Source: Euphrasia confusa (taxonomy: Eukaryota; Streptophyta; Magnoliopsida; Lamiales; Orobanchaceae). Taken from it: a stretch of 64,000 nt of DNA. Below, in pieces: positions 1-12,900 of this stretch. The translations under genes were made by a program, and so were the position numbers. Within the stretch, counting starts at the first letter, position 1. Each line of letters starts with the position of its first letter. The DNA lies in the NCBI GenBank assembly GCA_954870475.1, contig OX940949.1, forward strand, positions 37,665,332 through 37,729,331, read 5' to 3'. The notes under the pieces are model-generated. The model did not search any database. It saw only the letters and a program-made list of their open reading frames with translations, and was not told the origin of the DNA.

Positions 1-149
1 ATTGACATCACCGAGAGTTTAATAATCAAGAACATTATTATGACATTAATTAACAATAATTAAATCTAGCCATAATAATCGGAAACCCTGCAAGGTAGAA
101 CAATTTATCGAAAAATACCATGAACTAAAACCAACTCTCTGATACCAAT
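1..149 (-). other. Leader start and PBS of element D
   Basis: This short piece is the 5' leader of a minus-strand copia element whose body continues left of the window. The primer-binding site is at 137-147 (minus strand TGGTATCAGAG, complementary to the 3' end of initiator tRNA-Met), two bases from the LTR end. No coding sequence is seen. Confidence 0.85.
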
Positions 150-1907
150 TGTTGGAAATCGATATCCCGGAATTAATAAATTAATTAAAATTAATTATCC
201 AATTAATTCCGACCGAAATCCTTTGAAGATCGAATATCCGGAGTTGTCAAAGTGCGGAACGACAACTCCAATCGACTCCCGGATGCCGGAACAACCCGCC
301 ACGAACCACCACGCGAAGCCGGACTCAACCAAACCCTAACCACGGGGATAGCCCGGGCTGTTCGGTCGAGCCCTCGTGTGGGGCTCGCGGCTGTCCTTGG
401 CAGCCGCCTAGGGCTGCCCTTGGCAGCCCCTTATGCACGCCCAGCCGCCCCCGGTGATCGCACGACCAGCCACGGCGAACCGTGGCTTGCGATCACCACA
501 AGCCACCGCCGCTCGAGCGGCGGTCCAGCCGCGTGAGCGGGGCTGCTCCAGCAGCCCGCCGGAGGTGCGTGGGTGATCGAGCTCGCCCTCGATCGAGTCT
601 CGGCGTCCAGCCGAGGCTCGCCCCTCTCGACCCTCTCTTGTTCGAGCCGTTGAGCCGCCGGCGGTCCGGTGATCTTCGATCACCACCGCCCGGTTCAACC
701 TCGACAAAGGTTGCGTTCTCGGATCTTGGTTCACGATATTTTTACGATAATTAAACGATAAAATCATAAAGAGGGTTTTACGATTTACCTCGTTCTCATT
801 GTTCGGAAAAACGAAGAACTCAATTTGACGACCTTGAGATCTTCCCACGTATTCCTTGCACTAGCCCGGACGTCGTGTGGGCGACGATCTACCGAACTCC
901 ATGGATCCTCCTCTCTACTTTCTCTTTCTAGAATTGTGATCTTCAACTTATGAGAATAGAGAAGACCATGTAGTGCTTTTATAGGCTACGTAGGGGATCT
1001 TAAGGAGGTGGAATATTGGGCTTCCAATATTGAAGATTAAATTGAGCCCAATGCTCAAGTCCATTAATCCTTATCAATATTAATTAATTCTATTTTCCAC
1101 TATATAAAATTAATTGTACTCCCAATATTAAACCATATTATATCAAATAATATTTCTCCGGTAGTATTATTTATTCCGTGTATTTAAGATATAAATATCC
1201 ATGAATAAAATTAATTTATTGCTAATTAATTTATTCATCTCTTATATCCGAGACTAGTACCATTCAACCTTAATTATTATGCGGAACGAATCCACCTGCA
1301 GGGTTTACATAATAATTCCTTATGAACTCATCTCGGGGATATTATCAACCCTTACGGGATACACTTTCCCGTCAAGTATTCACGGCATGTCATATATAAA
1401 ATATAGTGACCCAACTTAACCGGTAATTAACCCAATAATTAAATCGGTTAATTCCTTTGGTAAATCAAAGTCACTTATATTAAATATACACACCCGCAAT
1501 AGTTTCGGGGATTAAGAATAAAATACACTGAGACTCGAATCGATTATCGCCGGCAATCCTAATCGATGAATCTCAACGATCCGCTCAATACACCAAGTGT
1601 ACAAGTGTGATAAAATAATTAAGATAAATTATTTTCTCTCTCACACAACGACTATACCGATGGATTGGTCCGTGTCCATCTAGGTCGTGAGCAACTGTTC
1701 GATTAAATACGAGTAACCGATAGTATGATCTTCTGTGCGCCCATGCAACACCATACTAACTACAACGTATAAAATCCAGGACTATGATTTGCATATATTT
1801 AATTATAAATAATTAAACGCAAATAATTGTTTATTTAAATAGATTAGTGGCAATGGATCGTGAGTTTCCGTTACTTAAATCTAGACATTAAGTACACAAC
1901 TCCAACA
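150..1907 (-). repeat. 5' LTR of element D (family II type)
   Basis: On the minus strand the LTR runs TGTTGGAG to CCAACA, 1758 bp. The PBS lies directly beyond 150, so this is a 5' LTR. A TATA box (CCTATAAAAGC) lies at 977-985 and a GC-rich hairpin block follows at about 355-650. It was inserted into the degenerate pol of element E; CTTCC at 1908-1912 should be one TSD copy, the other being outside the window. It differs from C, F, G and H near its 3' end, with an AT-rich stretch where they have a short GC segment. Confidence 0.9.
355..650 (-). other. GC-rich hairpin block in LTR D
   Basis: Consecutive inverted repeats with short loops: GCGGCTG/CAGCCGC, GGGCTGCC/GGCAGCCC, AGCCACGG/CCGTGGCT nested inside GATCGCA/TGCGATC, and the perfect palindrome CCGCCGCTCGAGCGGCGG. 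The block is downstream of the TATA box, so it should be in the RNA leader. Its stems differ from those in C, F and G but the layout is the same. Confidence 0.75.
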
Positions 1908-2242
1908 CTTCCACGATGCAACTCACCGGAGAAAATAACACATTGTCGAACCCCAATAAGAGTAAAGATCCTTCTAGGATGAATCAAATGTACTTATGGA
2001 ATCTTAGGCTAAATCATTTTAACTTAAGTACGATTCAAAAGGATGAAAGCTGATGGACCACTCAGCTAGGTTGAAGGAAAGGACCTTCCAACCTTCGAAT
2101 CATACTTGGAAGTTTAAATGACCAAGCAACCCTTTACAGTTAAAGGGAAAAGATCCAAGAAAGTACTAGAGTTGATTCGCTCTGATATGTGCAGACCTCT
2201 TTGAGGAGTAAGGCATACTTATCAGAAAATGGGAGTAACTCC
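1908..2242 (+). pseudogene. Element E pol remnant, pre-integrase/integrase part
   Basis: Plus-strand decayed copia pol. The stretch about 1975-2035 aligns with the conserved pre-integrase HLRLGHIN region of the intact copies (here the first His is changed), and about 2170-2200 with the IHSD integrase segment, with frameshifts and stops. The reading resumes at 20020 after element C, which is inserted here. It belongs to the same element as the family I type LTR at 21873. No functional protein is expected. Confidence 0.8.
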
Positions 2243-3904
2243 TGCTGGAATTCGATATCCCGGGCTATTAAAATTGCGGAAACCATAGCCCGATCAAACC
2301 CTTCGCCGGAGATCACATGAACGCCGACTCATCCGCCGGAGTCCGACCTTTGGAGACTACGCACCCGAAGGTACGCAGCCCGCCCCCAGCCGAACCCCCG
2401 CGAGTCGGGGTTCACATGATCGAATGATCGATCGCACGCCGGCGATCGATCGGGGAGGGGCTGCCCAGCAGCCCCCGCGGCGAGTCCGGCGACTCGCCGC
2501 CGCCTGGAGGTCCCCACCGTCGAGGTGGGGTGGGGTGCGGCTCCAGCCCGCGCCCCGGCGGTCGATCACCGCGATCGACCGCGCGCCCTCGGCCCAGCCG
2601 AGGGTCGCCTCCTCCGCGCCCGCCGAACCCTAGGCGGGTCGATCCACGCGGTCCGGTGGCTTCGCCACCACCGCGTGATCTTCCGTCTACTCCGGGTTCG
2701 AACTTCGGATCATGCGTTCTACGGTAATTTCGATAAATTAAAACCGAAATAATATCGAGGGGGTTCTAGATATTATACCTTCGATTCGTTGTTCGGAGAA
2801 ACGAAATCAAACACCTTTGAATCTTCCCACGTATTCCTTGCACTCCGTTCGAACGTCGGGTGGGCGACGATCTATCGAACTCCTATGGATCTCCTTCAAC
2901 TGTCTAGAATATCAAGTATGATATTCTTCTCTTATGTTACGTTAGAATTGTGAAGGCCATGTAGTGCTTTTATAGGCTACGTAGGGGATCTAAAGGAGGT
3001 GGAATATTGGGCTTCTAATATTGAAGATTAAATTGAGCCCAATGCTCAAGTCCATTAATCCTTATCAATATTAATTTTATTTATTTTCCACTATATAAAT
3101 AAAATTGCACTCCCAATATTTACCCATATTATATCGAATAATATTTCTCCGGTAGTATTATTTATTCCGTGTATTTAAGATTTAAATATCCATGAATAAA
3201 TTTATTTATTGCTCAATAAATTATATTCATCTCTTATATCCGAGACTAGTACCATTCAACCTTAATAATTGTGCGGAACAAATCCACTCATGAGGTTTAC
3301 ACAATAATTCCTTATGAACTCATCTCGGGGACATTATCAACCCTTCCGGGATACACTTTCCCGTCAAGTATTCACGGCATGTCATATATAAAATATAGCG
3401 ACCCAACTTTAACCGGTAATCAACCCAATAATTAAATCGGTTAATTCCTTTGGAAAATCAAAGTCTCTAATATTAAATATATACACCCGCAATAGTATCG
3501 GGGATTAAGAATAAAATACTCTGAGATTTAAATTGATTATCCAAGGCAATCCTAATCAATAAATCTCAAGCGATCCGCCCAATACACCTAAGTGTACAAG
3601 TGTGATAAAATAATTAAGATAAATTATTTTCTCCCTCACACAACGACTATACCGATGGATTGGTCCATGTCCATCTAGGTCGTGAGCAACTGTTTGATTA
3701 AATACGAGTAACCGATAGTATGATCTTCTGTGTGCCCATGCAACACCATACTAACTACAACGTATAAAATCCAGGACTATATTTTTGCATATTTAATTAA
3801 TAATAATTAAATGCAAATAATTGTTTATTAATTTAATAGATTAAATGCTATGATCGGGAGTTTACCGTTACTTAAATCTAGACATTAAGTACACAACTCC
3901 AACA
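2243..3904 (-). repeat. 3' LTR of element C
   Basis: Minus strand runs TGTTGGAG to CCAGCA; the terminal CCAACA is changed to CCAGCA in both LTRs of C, so the change predates insertion. The PPT lies immediately inside. It contains the TATA box, the splice-donor-like GTATAA and the hairpin block described for the other LTR. Confidence 0.92.
2392..2604 (-). other. Seven-hairpin block in LTR of C
   Basis: In order on the plus strand: GAACCCC/GGGGTTC, GATCGC/GCGATC, GGGGCTGC/GCAGCCCC, GGCGAGT/ACTCGCC (loop CCGGCG), CCCCACC/GGTGGGG, GCGGTCGATC/GATCGACCGC and CCCTCGGC/GCCGAGGG. Loops are 3-8 bases. The same seven slots recur in F and G with compensating arm changes. The copy in the other LTR is at 18507-18719, where the last arm is spoiled by one C-to-A change. 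Confidence 0.8.
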
Positions 3905-3916
3905 ATCTCCCACTTG
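3905..3916 (-). other. Polypurine tract of element C
   Basis: Minus strand CAAGTGGGAGAT directly abuts the 3' LTR. It is the usual primer site for plus-strand DNA synthesis and matches the tracts of B, F, G and A. Confidence 0.85.
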
Positions 3917-6404
3917 TACTAAGGTCTAGTCATTTCCTCCAAACTCCCGGTTCCCATACTCATCACGTGCTTTAAAGTGTACTTCCGAGAAGTACTATGT
4001 GAGTGAGCAATCTAGGTTGCCGCTCTGAAGTTATCTTGGTGACTACTACATCGTCTCCCGACGATGATTCATATCAGGTGGTACTTGCTCTATGTGTTAA
4101 CATCACTTTTTGACTTATGACTTCTTCCAGTTTACCGTGCACCGCTATCCAATAGCCTGTGGTGAACTAAGAGTCATATCCAAGTCAATGGGGTTATCCC
4201 GGAACCTAACCAAAACTTCCGCTGCCTCTGAGGCTGCTGTTTAGTTAGGAGAGAGTCTGAGAAGCGTCCTGCTTATCACTCTTTCATGGTTCCACCCTTT
4301 TCTAAAAGTGAACACATAGCCTGATATCGACTTACACTGGCCTTTCTATGATTCTTGGATCTGAGAAACTGTAATCTAAGAAGATTTCGTCTTGCTTCGT
4401 AATCCAGTACTTCGCAAGTACTATTACAGAATTCGAAAATTCTTTTCTAGATTACCTTGATATCCTCCCACTACGCAAACCGCATAGTTGATATCAGGCT
4501 TTTGCTTTTATAACATTGCATCTATAAAGCTTTCCATACTTGAAGTATAGGAAACTGCTTTGTCCTCATCTATCTCCTTCATGTGTTCAAACACATAACC
4601 TTTAGATAGATGTATATTCTGTTTCTGAAAGTCAAACCTTTCTCAGAATCATGCATGTTTAAAACAAACCATAATCGTATAAGATATCTAGGAGAAGTAC
4701 AATGTTCTTGTCTTTTGATCAAAGGATCTTAAGAACATGCTCCAACTTCTACTCAATCTTATATCTCGATTCATTTAGACAACCATTATCTTATGTCTGA
4801 CAACCTTTTCTACATTGTTGCCAATGATGAAATTGTCATCTACATAAGATCTCCGAGAAACACCATTTTGTTTCCATTACGTCTCCAATACACCTATCGT
4901 CTATGCCTTTTGATGAATCCATCAAATGGAATATCCCATCAATTCGCAAGTTCCACGATTTATAGCTTTCTTTCAAAACATAATGGATTTACTAAGCTTG
5001 TACTCTAAATGATCTTGCCTCTTAACAATAATCCTTATTGTTTTCTAAGCAGGCACATTTAGATCTAGTACTGCCCTTATGCAGAGCTAGGGATCGATTT
5101 CATCTTTACCAGATCCAGAGTTAAAACTCTTCTAGTCTTATGAACATCTCCGGTTGCTTAACAACCTCCCACTGCAATGGCGTGCCGGTGTATAACAGTA
5201 ATAACATTAGGTGCAGCATGTGGTGTACCTCTACTCGGTTTGGCTGGTTCCTAGTCTTTTGTCCTTCTTCTCATTCCAAGGTACTACGTTAGTTCGGGCT
5301 TTGTGGTTCTTCTAATAGTCTTCCTCTAAGAACCGGGCGTTACACGTCCTTCTGGTTCATAGTACTATAGAACACACAACACTTTGTTCATCTAGGATAT
5401 CCTACAACCATATTGAATATGACGTTGTCTCTAGGAATATCCATAGAACATAGGTAGTTCCGAATAACTTGTTCTCTTACTATTAGATTTCCTTTTCTTA
5501 TTTTCAACTCACCATCTCTACACGTGAGTGTATGGCGCGGCCCTTTGGGATTAAATCCCAATCTTTGATTATGCTATGTGTTATTCAGATAGGTGATGGC
5601 CTCCGCGACCGAGTCGCAGGCTCCTAATGGATATACTTTGATGGTTCCCCATAATGGCTTTGTGTCCATTGACTAGTCAAAACACTATGCTTTTATGGCA
5701 CATTAAGTATTCTAATCCATCACTGAGTATTCTTGAAAGAATTACTCGTACCTTTCTAATTTACACATATGTCTGCATATCTAATCATTTCCAATACTCG
5801 TCTGAATTCTATCCTTTATCCAGAAAGGTTTGCTTAGACGTATTATCCTCCAAATTCAATCCTTAGGTCGGAAGGTCCATTCCTTCAACTATAATTGATT
5901 GAATCAATTTCGACCTTTTGAATCTTATTTGAAAAAATACTACTAAGTATAAGAATTCACAAGTATAATGATCAATAAAGAAATACATCCAATAAGTAAA
6001 ACAAGTTATGCATATAACGGATTGTTGCATCGTGGTAGACTAAGGATTCATCATTCACATATTGCTATCTAATGTACCGGAATAGATAATGCCCATTATT
6101 TCTTATCTAAATCATCACCATGATTAAAGAAATAAAATATCCATTCATAAAGAAAATCCAGAACAAAAGTTCTTTTCAAAATAAGGGGTACATAAAGCAA
6201 TAACTTGAAATGAAATCCTAAACTACTGAAAACAGATAAATGTCTTCCACTGCAACCGCTGCTACCCCAACAGCTTCGCCCATGTAGACTCGAACTCTTC
6301 TTCTCTAAGTCGCCGGGTTTTCTGGAACCCCTGCATTCAAGAATGCACATACCGTCAGTGATTCCATATCTACACACCAGAATTCTGGTAGATAATACCG
6401 CTGA
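3917..6404 (-). pseudogene. Degenerate pol of element C
   Basis: The stretch aligns in order with the intact pol genes of F and G (RNase H near 3.9-4.4 kb, RT YVDD region near 4.8-4.9 kb, protease near 6.25-6.4 kb), but the frame is broken throughout by frameshifts and stops and no long open frame remains. The RT active-site segment still reads close to VDD but is followed by changed residues. The decay contrasts with the nearly identical LTRs, so pol was probably already dead when C inserted. Enzymes for its transposition would have had to come from elsewhere. Confidence 0.85.
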
Positions 6405-7223
6405 CTATGTTTTTACGACTAAAGAAAAATTCGTACCTTTGAGAGGACATTCAGACTTCCAGTGTCCAGACTTGTTGCATCGGAAGCACTTGCCTCTTGG
6501 CTTTGCAGCCCCCACTCGTGGTCCATTCCTCTTGGCACCACTGGGTTTCCAGGCTTGCTTCCTTTTCTTGCCCCTACCTCCAACAGGCTTCGAGCCCTTG
6601 GACTTGGTAGCTACAAGCGCTTGAGACTTGCCCTTCTTGTAGATCCCCTCTGCCGCCTTTAGTTCAGTCAGGAGTTGCGCAAGAGTATAAGATAGTTTAC
6701 CCATATTATAGCTCATACGAAACTGCTCAAAACTAGGGGTCAGAGACTGGAGTATGATGTCGACTTGCGTCTCAGCATCAATAGAAGCTCCTAGGACCTC
6801 AAGTTCATTCAACAAACTCATCATCTTAAGAACGTGCTCCCCAACGGGCGTTCCTTCAGACTGAGTAGTCGACATGAGGACTCTCATGGCTTCTTGCCTA
6901 GACGCACGATCTTGCTCCCCAAACATCTCCTTGAGGTTAAACATCATATCATAGGCAGTGTCCATTGGCTCATGTTGGGTTTGGAGTACATTTGACATGG
7001 AAGCCAAAATATAACACCTAGCCATTTCATCAGCCTTTTTCCACTTCCGATATGCCAGTTTTTCCTCATCAGTTGAGGCAGCCGTGGGCTCGGCAGGGCA
7101 CACTTCATGGAGTACATACTTGTACTCCTCAGAAGTCAGGACAATGTCTAAATTTCTCTTCCAATCAATGTAATTTGGACCAGTGAGCTTATGCTCCTTG
7201 AGTATCACATAAAGTGGGTTCAC
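6405..7223 (-). CDS. gag: Open Gag frame of element C (start codon apparently lost)
   Basis: A 272-residue Gag frame, homologous to residues 1-270 of the Gag-Pol of A. The conserved LTGPNYIDWKRNLDIV segment is near residues 13-28, the capsid core (ARCYILASMSNVL) near 68-80, a Lys/Arg-rich stretch near 205-245 and a CCHC zinc knuckle at C246, C249, H254, C259. The frame stops just after the knuckle, at the Gag/protease boundary. The first listed codon is GTG; the expected ATG two codons earlier (as in H) reads ATA, so translation from the normal start is lost. A 3' splice site (CTTATAG) lies just upstream. Gag would form the particle that packages the RNA. The frame otherwise shows no break. 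Confidence 0.8.
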   Translation of the reverse strand: MNPLYVILKEHKLTGPNYIDWKRNLDIVLTSEEYKYVLHEVCPAEPTAASTDEEKLAYRKWKKADEMARCYILASMSNVLQTQHEPMDTAYDMMFNLKEMFGEQDRASRQEAMRVLMSTTQSEGTPVGEHVLKMMSLLNELEVLGASIDAETQVDIILQSLTPSFEQFRMSYNMGKLSYTLAQLLTELKAAEGIYKKGKSQALVATKSKGSKPVGGRGKKRKQAWKPSGAKRNGPRVGAAKPRGKCFRCNKSGHWKSECPLKGTNFSLVVKT

Positions 7224-7340
7224 AGCTATTCTCTAAACCTATAAGCACATTTAAACAAACAATTAATTTAATGTCCGATATTATCTCCCTCAAATAATAT
7301 CATTAAATTACTAATTGCATCTAAAATCCCATCAGGTAAG

Positions 7341-7631
7341 GCAAGCCACGTGGTGTGGACGTTTACCCACCCAAATGATTTAGCAATTAGATTTTCTTTG
7401 GTCATACATCAATTATAGCGTGACTTCGTGGGGAAGAATACTATAACGCGTATCTAAGTGTAAACCATTACTCAGCACCAAAGTACATCGCTTGGAATTG
7501 CTACATCACCGCAAGCCACGTGGGGTGGACGTTTACGATAACTTCACAACTCTTCACAATTACTTACAACTGTCTACATCAATTAATCCAAAATCCGTCA
7601 GTATAGCAAGCCACGTGGTGTGGACGTTTAC
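7341..7631 (-). repeat. Triple leader motif of element C
   Basis: Three direct copies of GCAAGCCACGTGGTGTGG plus ACGTTTAC start 170 and 95 bp apart. The same spacing is found in A, B, F, G and H, while the core bases differ from element to element. CACGTG is a known binding core for plant bZIP and bHLH factors; whether it acts here is not known. Confidence 0.8.
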
Positions 7632-8146
7632 TACACTAAGAGACTTTTATAATTGACTCCCAGTTACAAGATCCATTCGATTCTCATAGATCAAGACGCG
7701 GAGAATCATAACTGAAACTCGAAGTTTCTAACCAGTGATTCACCATGCGAACGACCCTATCTCTCATAAATGAGGGAGCCGAGCAGACAATCGATCCATC
7801 TATCAAAGAATGGTACGAAGGTCTCTAATTTGTGTCATCCACATGACCAAGTGGCTTTGGCTCCATTCCACTCCCCGGGGTGAGAATGAGTCGACTTGAA
7901 GTCAGTTTCAGAAAGACAAATTAGGCATTGTTTGATAAACTTGATCAATGTTTCTTGTAAAAGGAATTACAAGAATTCTCCTCCAATGACATATCTATAT
8001 GAACTTCGAAAGCTCATAAATGTCACCAAGAGAACAGTAATGGAGACCATGGGAATGTTTCCATCCCCTCTCCCACTTAGATTTTTATAACAAAAGGGAT
8101 ACGCTATCTAATGCATAATTAAACACATAAGCATGCATGCAAGTAA

Positions 8147-8268
8147 TAAAGCACATATCACATAGTCAAATAATGCTAGGAAATTATTTTTCCGACTATC
8201 ATGGCTTTACTTCTTCTTCATATGCATCTTCTAGTCTTCAGTCTTCGTTCTTGAATGCTCCATGTGAC
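8147..8268 (+). repeat. Left copy of 122-bp duplication flanking element B
   Basis: This stretch of C leader is repeated at 17129-17250 directly after the right LTR of B, with one mismatch seen by eye. It ends in GAC, which is shared with the LTR position where the truncated left LTR begins. A normal copia TSD is 5 bp, so this flank is abnormal. Confidence 0.9.
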
Positions 8269-9929
8269 TACCCGGGAGGCGTTCGTTCGATTGCTCGAAC
8301 ATCCAAACGCTCCCAGTCGACCTCCGAAGTCGCTACTTCGTTCGCACGACACCCCTTGACCCGATTCACGCCCAGCCATCGCCCCGAAGGACAACCGCGC
8401 GAAACGGGACTGGACTGCATCAATTCAGCGACCGCCGAAAGCAGTCCAGCGGTCGCTGAAAGGAACTGCAAACGGCGACCGCCGTTTGCCCTTTGGCGAC
8501 CGCCATTTGTCCGCGAACAGCAACGCGATGTTGCTGTTCCGCGCTCGTTTCCGGGTCGTTTTTCCTCATCCGACTACCGTTCCGGAGGTCCTAGAACCCC
8601 CAGTAGTCGAGGAATACGATCCACGACCCCGGAACCCGATCCACGTTCATGTATGTTCAACGAAGAATTAGATCGAATGAAATTGCGGAAAGGAGGATTC
8701 GATCTCATACCTCTCGGTCGATTGTTGAGACCTTAGCGATTGCTAGTGTATGATTCTGCCCTTGACTCCAACCGTTGTGTGGGCAACGATTCGTTGGGTC
8801 TCCCTTTTTTTGCTTCTCTGATAAACCACCGCAATATCCTTTTTACTTTTCTGTGTAAAATAATTTCGCAAAAGCTTTATTAATTTTTACAGAAGAAATT
8901 ATATTTGCGCTAACGCAATTAATTTCTGCTGCAAAAATAAATGCGGCGAATGTTAGGTTTAGGAGAGGGCAAGGGGGGGGGGGGTTTAAATAGAACTACA
9001 CTAGGGACCTCTTAGGTAAATTAATTAGGGGCTAAATTGAAATATTAATTAACTTGGAATACGTAAACGCAATTCCTTAATTAATCGATTTCAATTTTAA
9101 TTATTATTAACTCCACTATAAAATAATAATTGAATTCCCGAAATTAATTTAATATTATTTCAACAATAATATTTCCGCCGAAATTACACATACGACTTTC
9201 CCCGTGTTTAAGATATCGAACGTCCACGAATTTATTTAATTACTAATAATTAAATTAATTCGTTTCTTATTATCCGAGACTAGTACCACTCATCCTTATT
9301 ATCATGTGGAACAAATCCACCTGCAGGGTTTACATGATAAACTTTATGAGCTCATCTCGGGGACGTTATCAACCCGATAAACGGGACACGGTTTCCTGTC
9401 TATAATCTATAGCATGCCGTGTGTACAATTCCGATTCCCAATTTACCGAGTATCTCGACTAATCAAATAGTCTCACTCATTGGCAAGTTAAAGAACCGAG
9501 AATTGGACATACGCACCTATAATTATATAGGGATTAAGAATTCGTATATCCGTAATTCTGAGGTCTAGTTCGATTACGTCGATTAGTATAAATCGAACGC
9601 CCTCCCGTGGTCCTGCTCAATACACCAAGTGTGCGAGTGTAACATAATAGTCAAGACCAACTATTACCCAGTCACACTACGACGTATCGATGGATTGTCC
9701 CTGTCCATCTAAGTCGTGAGCTTCTGTTCGATAATATACGAGTAACCGACAGTATGATCTTCCGCGTGTCTCCTCACGCCATACTGTCTACAACGTATAT
9801 ATCTAGGACTATTGCATTCAAGTACAAGGTAGACAAAAATGCCGACAGTTTGATTAATAGATAATGAAAAACACAGATAAGGAGTTCCATATTGTCACTA
9901 AACTAGACATTTAGAATATAACTCCATCA
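8266..9929 (-). repeat. 3' LTR of element B (11 bp lost at outer end)
   Basis: It begins at LTR position 12 compared with the other LTR at 15451 and runs to the plus-strand CCATCA end. The post-TATA homopolymer has 12 G here against 15 in the other LTR. Otherwise the two LTRs are almost identical. Confidence 0.92.
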
Positions 9930-9941
9930 ATCTCCCACTTA
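9930..9941 (-). other. Polypurine tract of element B
   Basis: Minus strand TAAGTGGGAGAT, directly next to the 3' LTR and identical to that of A. Confidence 0.85.
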
Positions 9942-9951
9942 TACTAAATCT

Positions 9952-12900
9952 CTAGTTGCCCTCTACCATACATCCGATACCCATCCCCTTCACGTGTCTC
10001 TTGAACGCTTCCGCTGGAAGTGCCTTCCTAAAGGGGTCTGCCAGGTTATCCGCTGATGCAATCTTGGTGACAACTGCATCGCCTCTCCTGACGATGTCTC
10101 TAATCAGGTGGTACTTGCGATCTATGTGTTTACTCGCATTGTGGGCTCGTGGTTCCTTTGCATTTGCCACTGCACCGCTATTGTCACAATAAATTGTGAT
10201 AGCTCTAGGCATTTTAGGAACCACATCCAAGTCCATAAGAAAGTTCCGGAGCCACACCGATTCTTTAGCTGCCTCAGAGGCTGCTACATATTCGACTTCC
10301 ATGGTAGAGTCCGAAATGCATTTATGCTTAACACTCTTCCATGAGACTGCTCCACCTCCCAATGTGAACACATAGCCTGATGTAGACTTTCGCTGATCCT
10401 TATCAGATTGGAAATCCGAGTCTGTGTAACCAATAGGAATCAACTCGGACGCTTTGTAACTCAGAACATAATTCCTAGTCCTTCGCAGGTACTTAAGTAT
10501 GTTCTTTACAACAGTCCAGTGACCCTGTCCAGGGTTACTCTGATATCTAGCTACCATGCCCACGGCATAGCAGATATCAGGTCTCGTGCACAACATGGCA
10601 TACATTAGACTTCCTACTGCCGAAGCATAAGGAACCTTCTTCATGTAATCTATCTCCTTTTGTGTTTTGGGACACATGTCTTTAGATAGATGAATTCCAT
10701 GGCAGAAAGGTTGAGCACCTCTCTTGGAATTCTGCATGTTGAAACGAGCCAGAATCGTATCAATATATGAAGCCTGGGACAAGCTTAATGTTCTTTTCCG
10801 GCGATCCCTTATAACCTTGATCCCAAGAACATGCCCAACTTGCCCTAAGTCTTTCATATCGAATTGCTTGGACAACCATCCCTTTATGTCTGACAACATC
10901 TTCACATTGTTGCCAATTAGAAGGATGTCGTCTACATAAAGCACGAGAAACGCCACACTGTTTCCGTCACTTCTCCGGTATACACACGACTCGTCCATGC
11001 TTTGAATGAATCCATAAGACTGGATAACCTCATCAAACCGCATGTTCCAAGATCTAGAAGCTTGCTTCAATCCATAAATGGATCGGTTTAGCTTACACAC
11101 TAGATGCTCTTGGCCTTTCTTGATGAAACCTTCTGGCTGTCTCATGTAAATGGTCTCGTCAAGATTCCCATTCAAGAATGCTGTCTTGACGTCCATTTGC
11201 CACACCTCATAATCCATATAAGATGCTATAGACAAAAGAATCCGGATCGACTTTAGCATAGCTACCGGCGAAAAAGTTTCCTCATAATCGATCCCTTCTT
11301 TCTGAGTATACCCTTTCGCAACAAGCCTAGCCTTGAAGGTTTCAACCTTCCCGTCAGACCCTCTTTTCCTCTTGTACACCCACTTGCAACCAATGGCTTT
11401 TACACCTTTGGGCGGTGCTACAAGATTCCAGACCTGATTTGAATCCATTGATTCAATCTCAGATTTCATCGCCTTTTGCCAAGACTGAGCATCTTGATCT
11501 TTAAGCGCCTCGCCATAGGTCCAGGGATCGGCTTCATGTTCTCCAGGTAACAAGTCCGAAGACTCACCTATAAACATGAACCTATCGGGTTGTCGAACAA
11601 CCCTCCCACTACGACGAGGCTCCGGTGTAACCTCAGTAACTACAGGTGCAGACTGTGGTGGCGTATCACCCGGTTCGGTTGGATCTAAGCCTTGATCGTC
11701 CCCTCTCAGTTCGTTAAGTATTATCTCACTCTTGGGCTTGTGGTCCATTATATAATCCTCTTCCAAAAACCGAGCGTTGGTGCTAAAACCGATCTTCTGG
11801 TCCTTAGGACTATAAAATAGACCACCTTTCGTTCCTCTAGGATATCCTATAAACAACCGAATATCTGAACGAGATTCCAACTTATCAGCCCCATGCTTCA
11901 GCACATGTGCTGGACAACCCCAGATCCGAATGTGTTTCAAATTTGCCTTTCGCCCGGTCCACAATTCCGAGGGCGTCTTAGGGACTGATTTAGAAGGAAC
12001 TAAGTTCAGGATATACGCCGCTGTTTCCAAGGCATATCCCCAGAACGAAACTGGTAGGTCTGAGTAACTCATCATAGATCTTACCATTTCCATAAGAGTC
12101 CTATTCCTTCTTTCTGCTACACCATTCTGCTGGGGCGTGTATGGTGCAGTCATTTGGGAATCAATCCCATTCTCTAATAAGTACGCCTTAAACTCTCCCG
12201 AGAGGTACTCTCCTCCACGATCAGATCGTAGAGTCTTTATGGTTTTACCATGAAGGTTCTCCACAAGAGCTTTGTACTCCTTGAACTTGTCAAAGCACTC
12301 GCTCTTGCGGCGCATCAGGTATATAAAACCATACCTTGAGTAATCATCAGTGAAGGTTACGAAATATTCATAACCTCCTCTCGCTTGGACAGATAAAGGC
12401 CCGCACAAATCAGAGTGAATCAATTCCAGTACTTCCTTGGATCTATACCCCTTATCACTAAAGGGTCGCTTGGTCATTTTTCCTTCCAGGCATGATTCGC
12501 AGGTTGGAAAGTCCTCATCTTTCACACCACTGAGTATTCCATCAGTTATCAACCTTTGAATCCTACCCAAGTTAATATGACCTAGCCTAAGATGCCATAA
12601 GTACTTTTGATTCATCCTAGAAGGCTCCTTTCTCTTATTGGTACTAGATGTATTATTTGACTCTACTCGTTGCATCGTGGAATAATCAGGATTCAGTATA
12701 TATAAGTTGCCTATCAATGTACCAGAACAGATATACTCACCATTCTTTTTGATAATAACAGAACTATCAAAAGAAACAGAATATTTATTCAAAACCAATT
12801 TAGAAACCGAAACAAGGTTCTTTCTAAAATTCGGTACATAAAGACAATTATTCAATACCAAAACTTTATTATTAAAAGATAAATAAATATCTCCCACTGC

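Larger units (their letters stand above)
7224..8268 (-). other. 5' leader of element C, part 2 (next to gag)
   Basis: Non-coding leader continuing from 17251-18357 across the B insertion. It holds three copies of a 26-bp motif with the core GCCACGTGGTGTGG at 7341-7366, 7511-7536 and 7606-7631; each contains CCACGTGG, the G-box palindrome (the middle copy has one change just after it). It also holds the AACTCGAAGTTT stretch conserved in all elements here. No open frame is convincing. Confidence 0.75.

Noticed and set aside
9956..10939. Several plus-strand open frames over the B pol
   Set aside because: Shadows of the minus-strand Gag-Pol frame; the same shadows occur at 54917-55900 over A.
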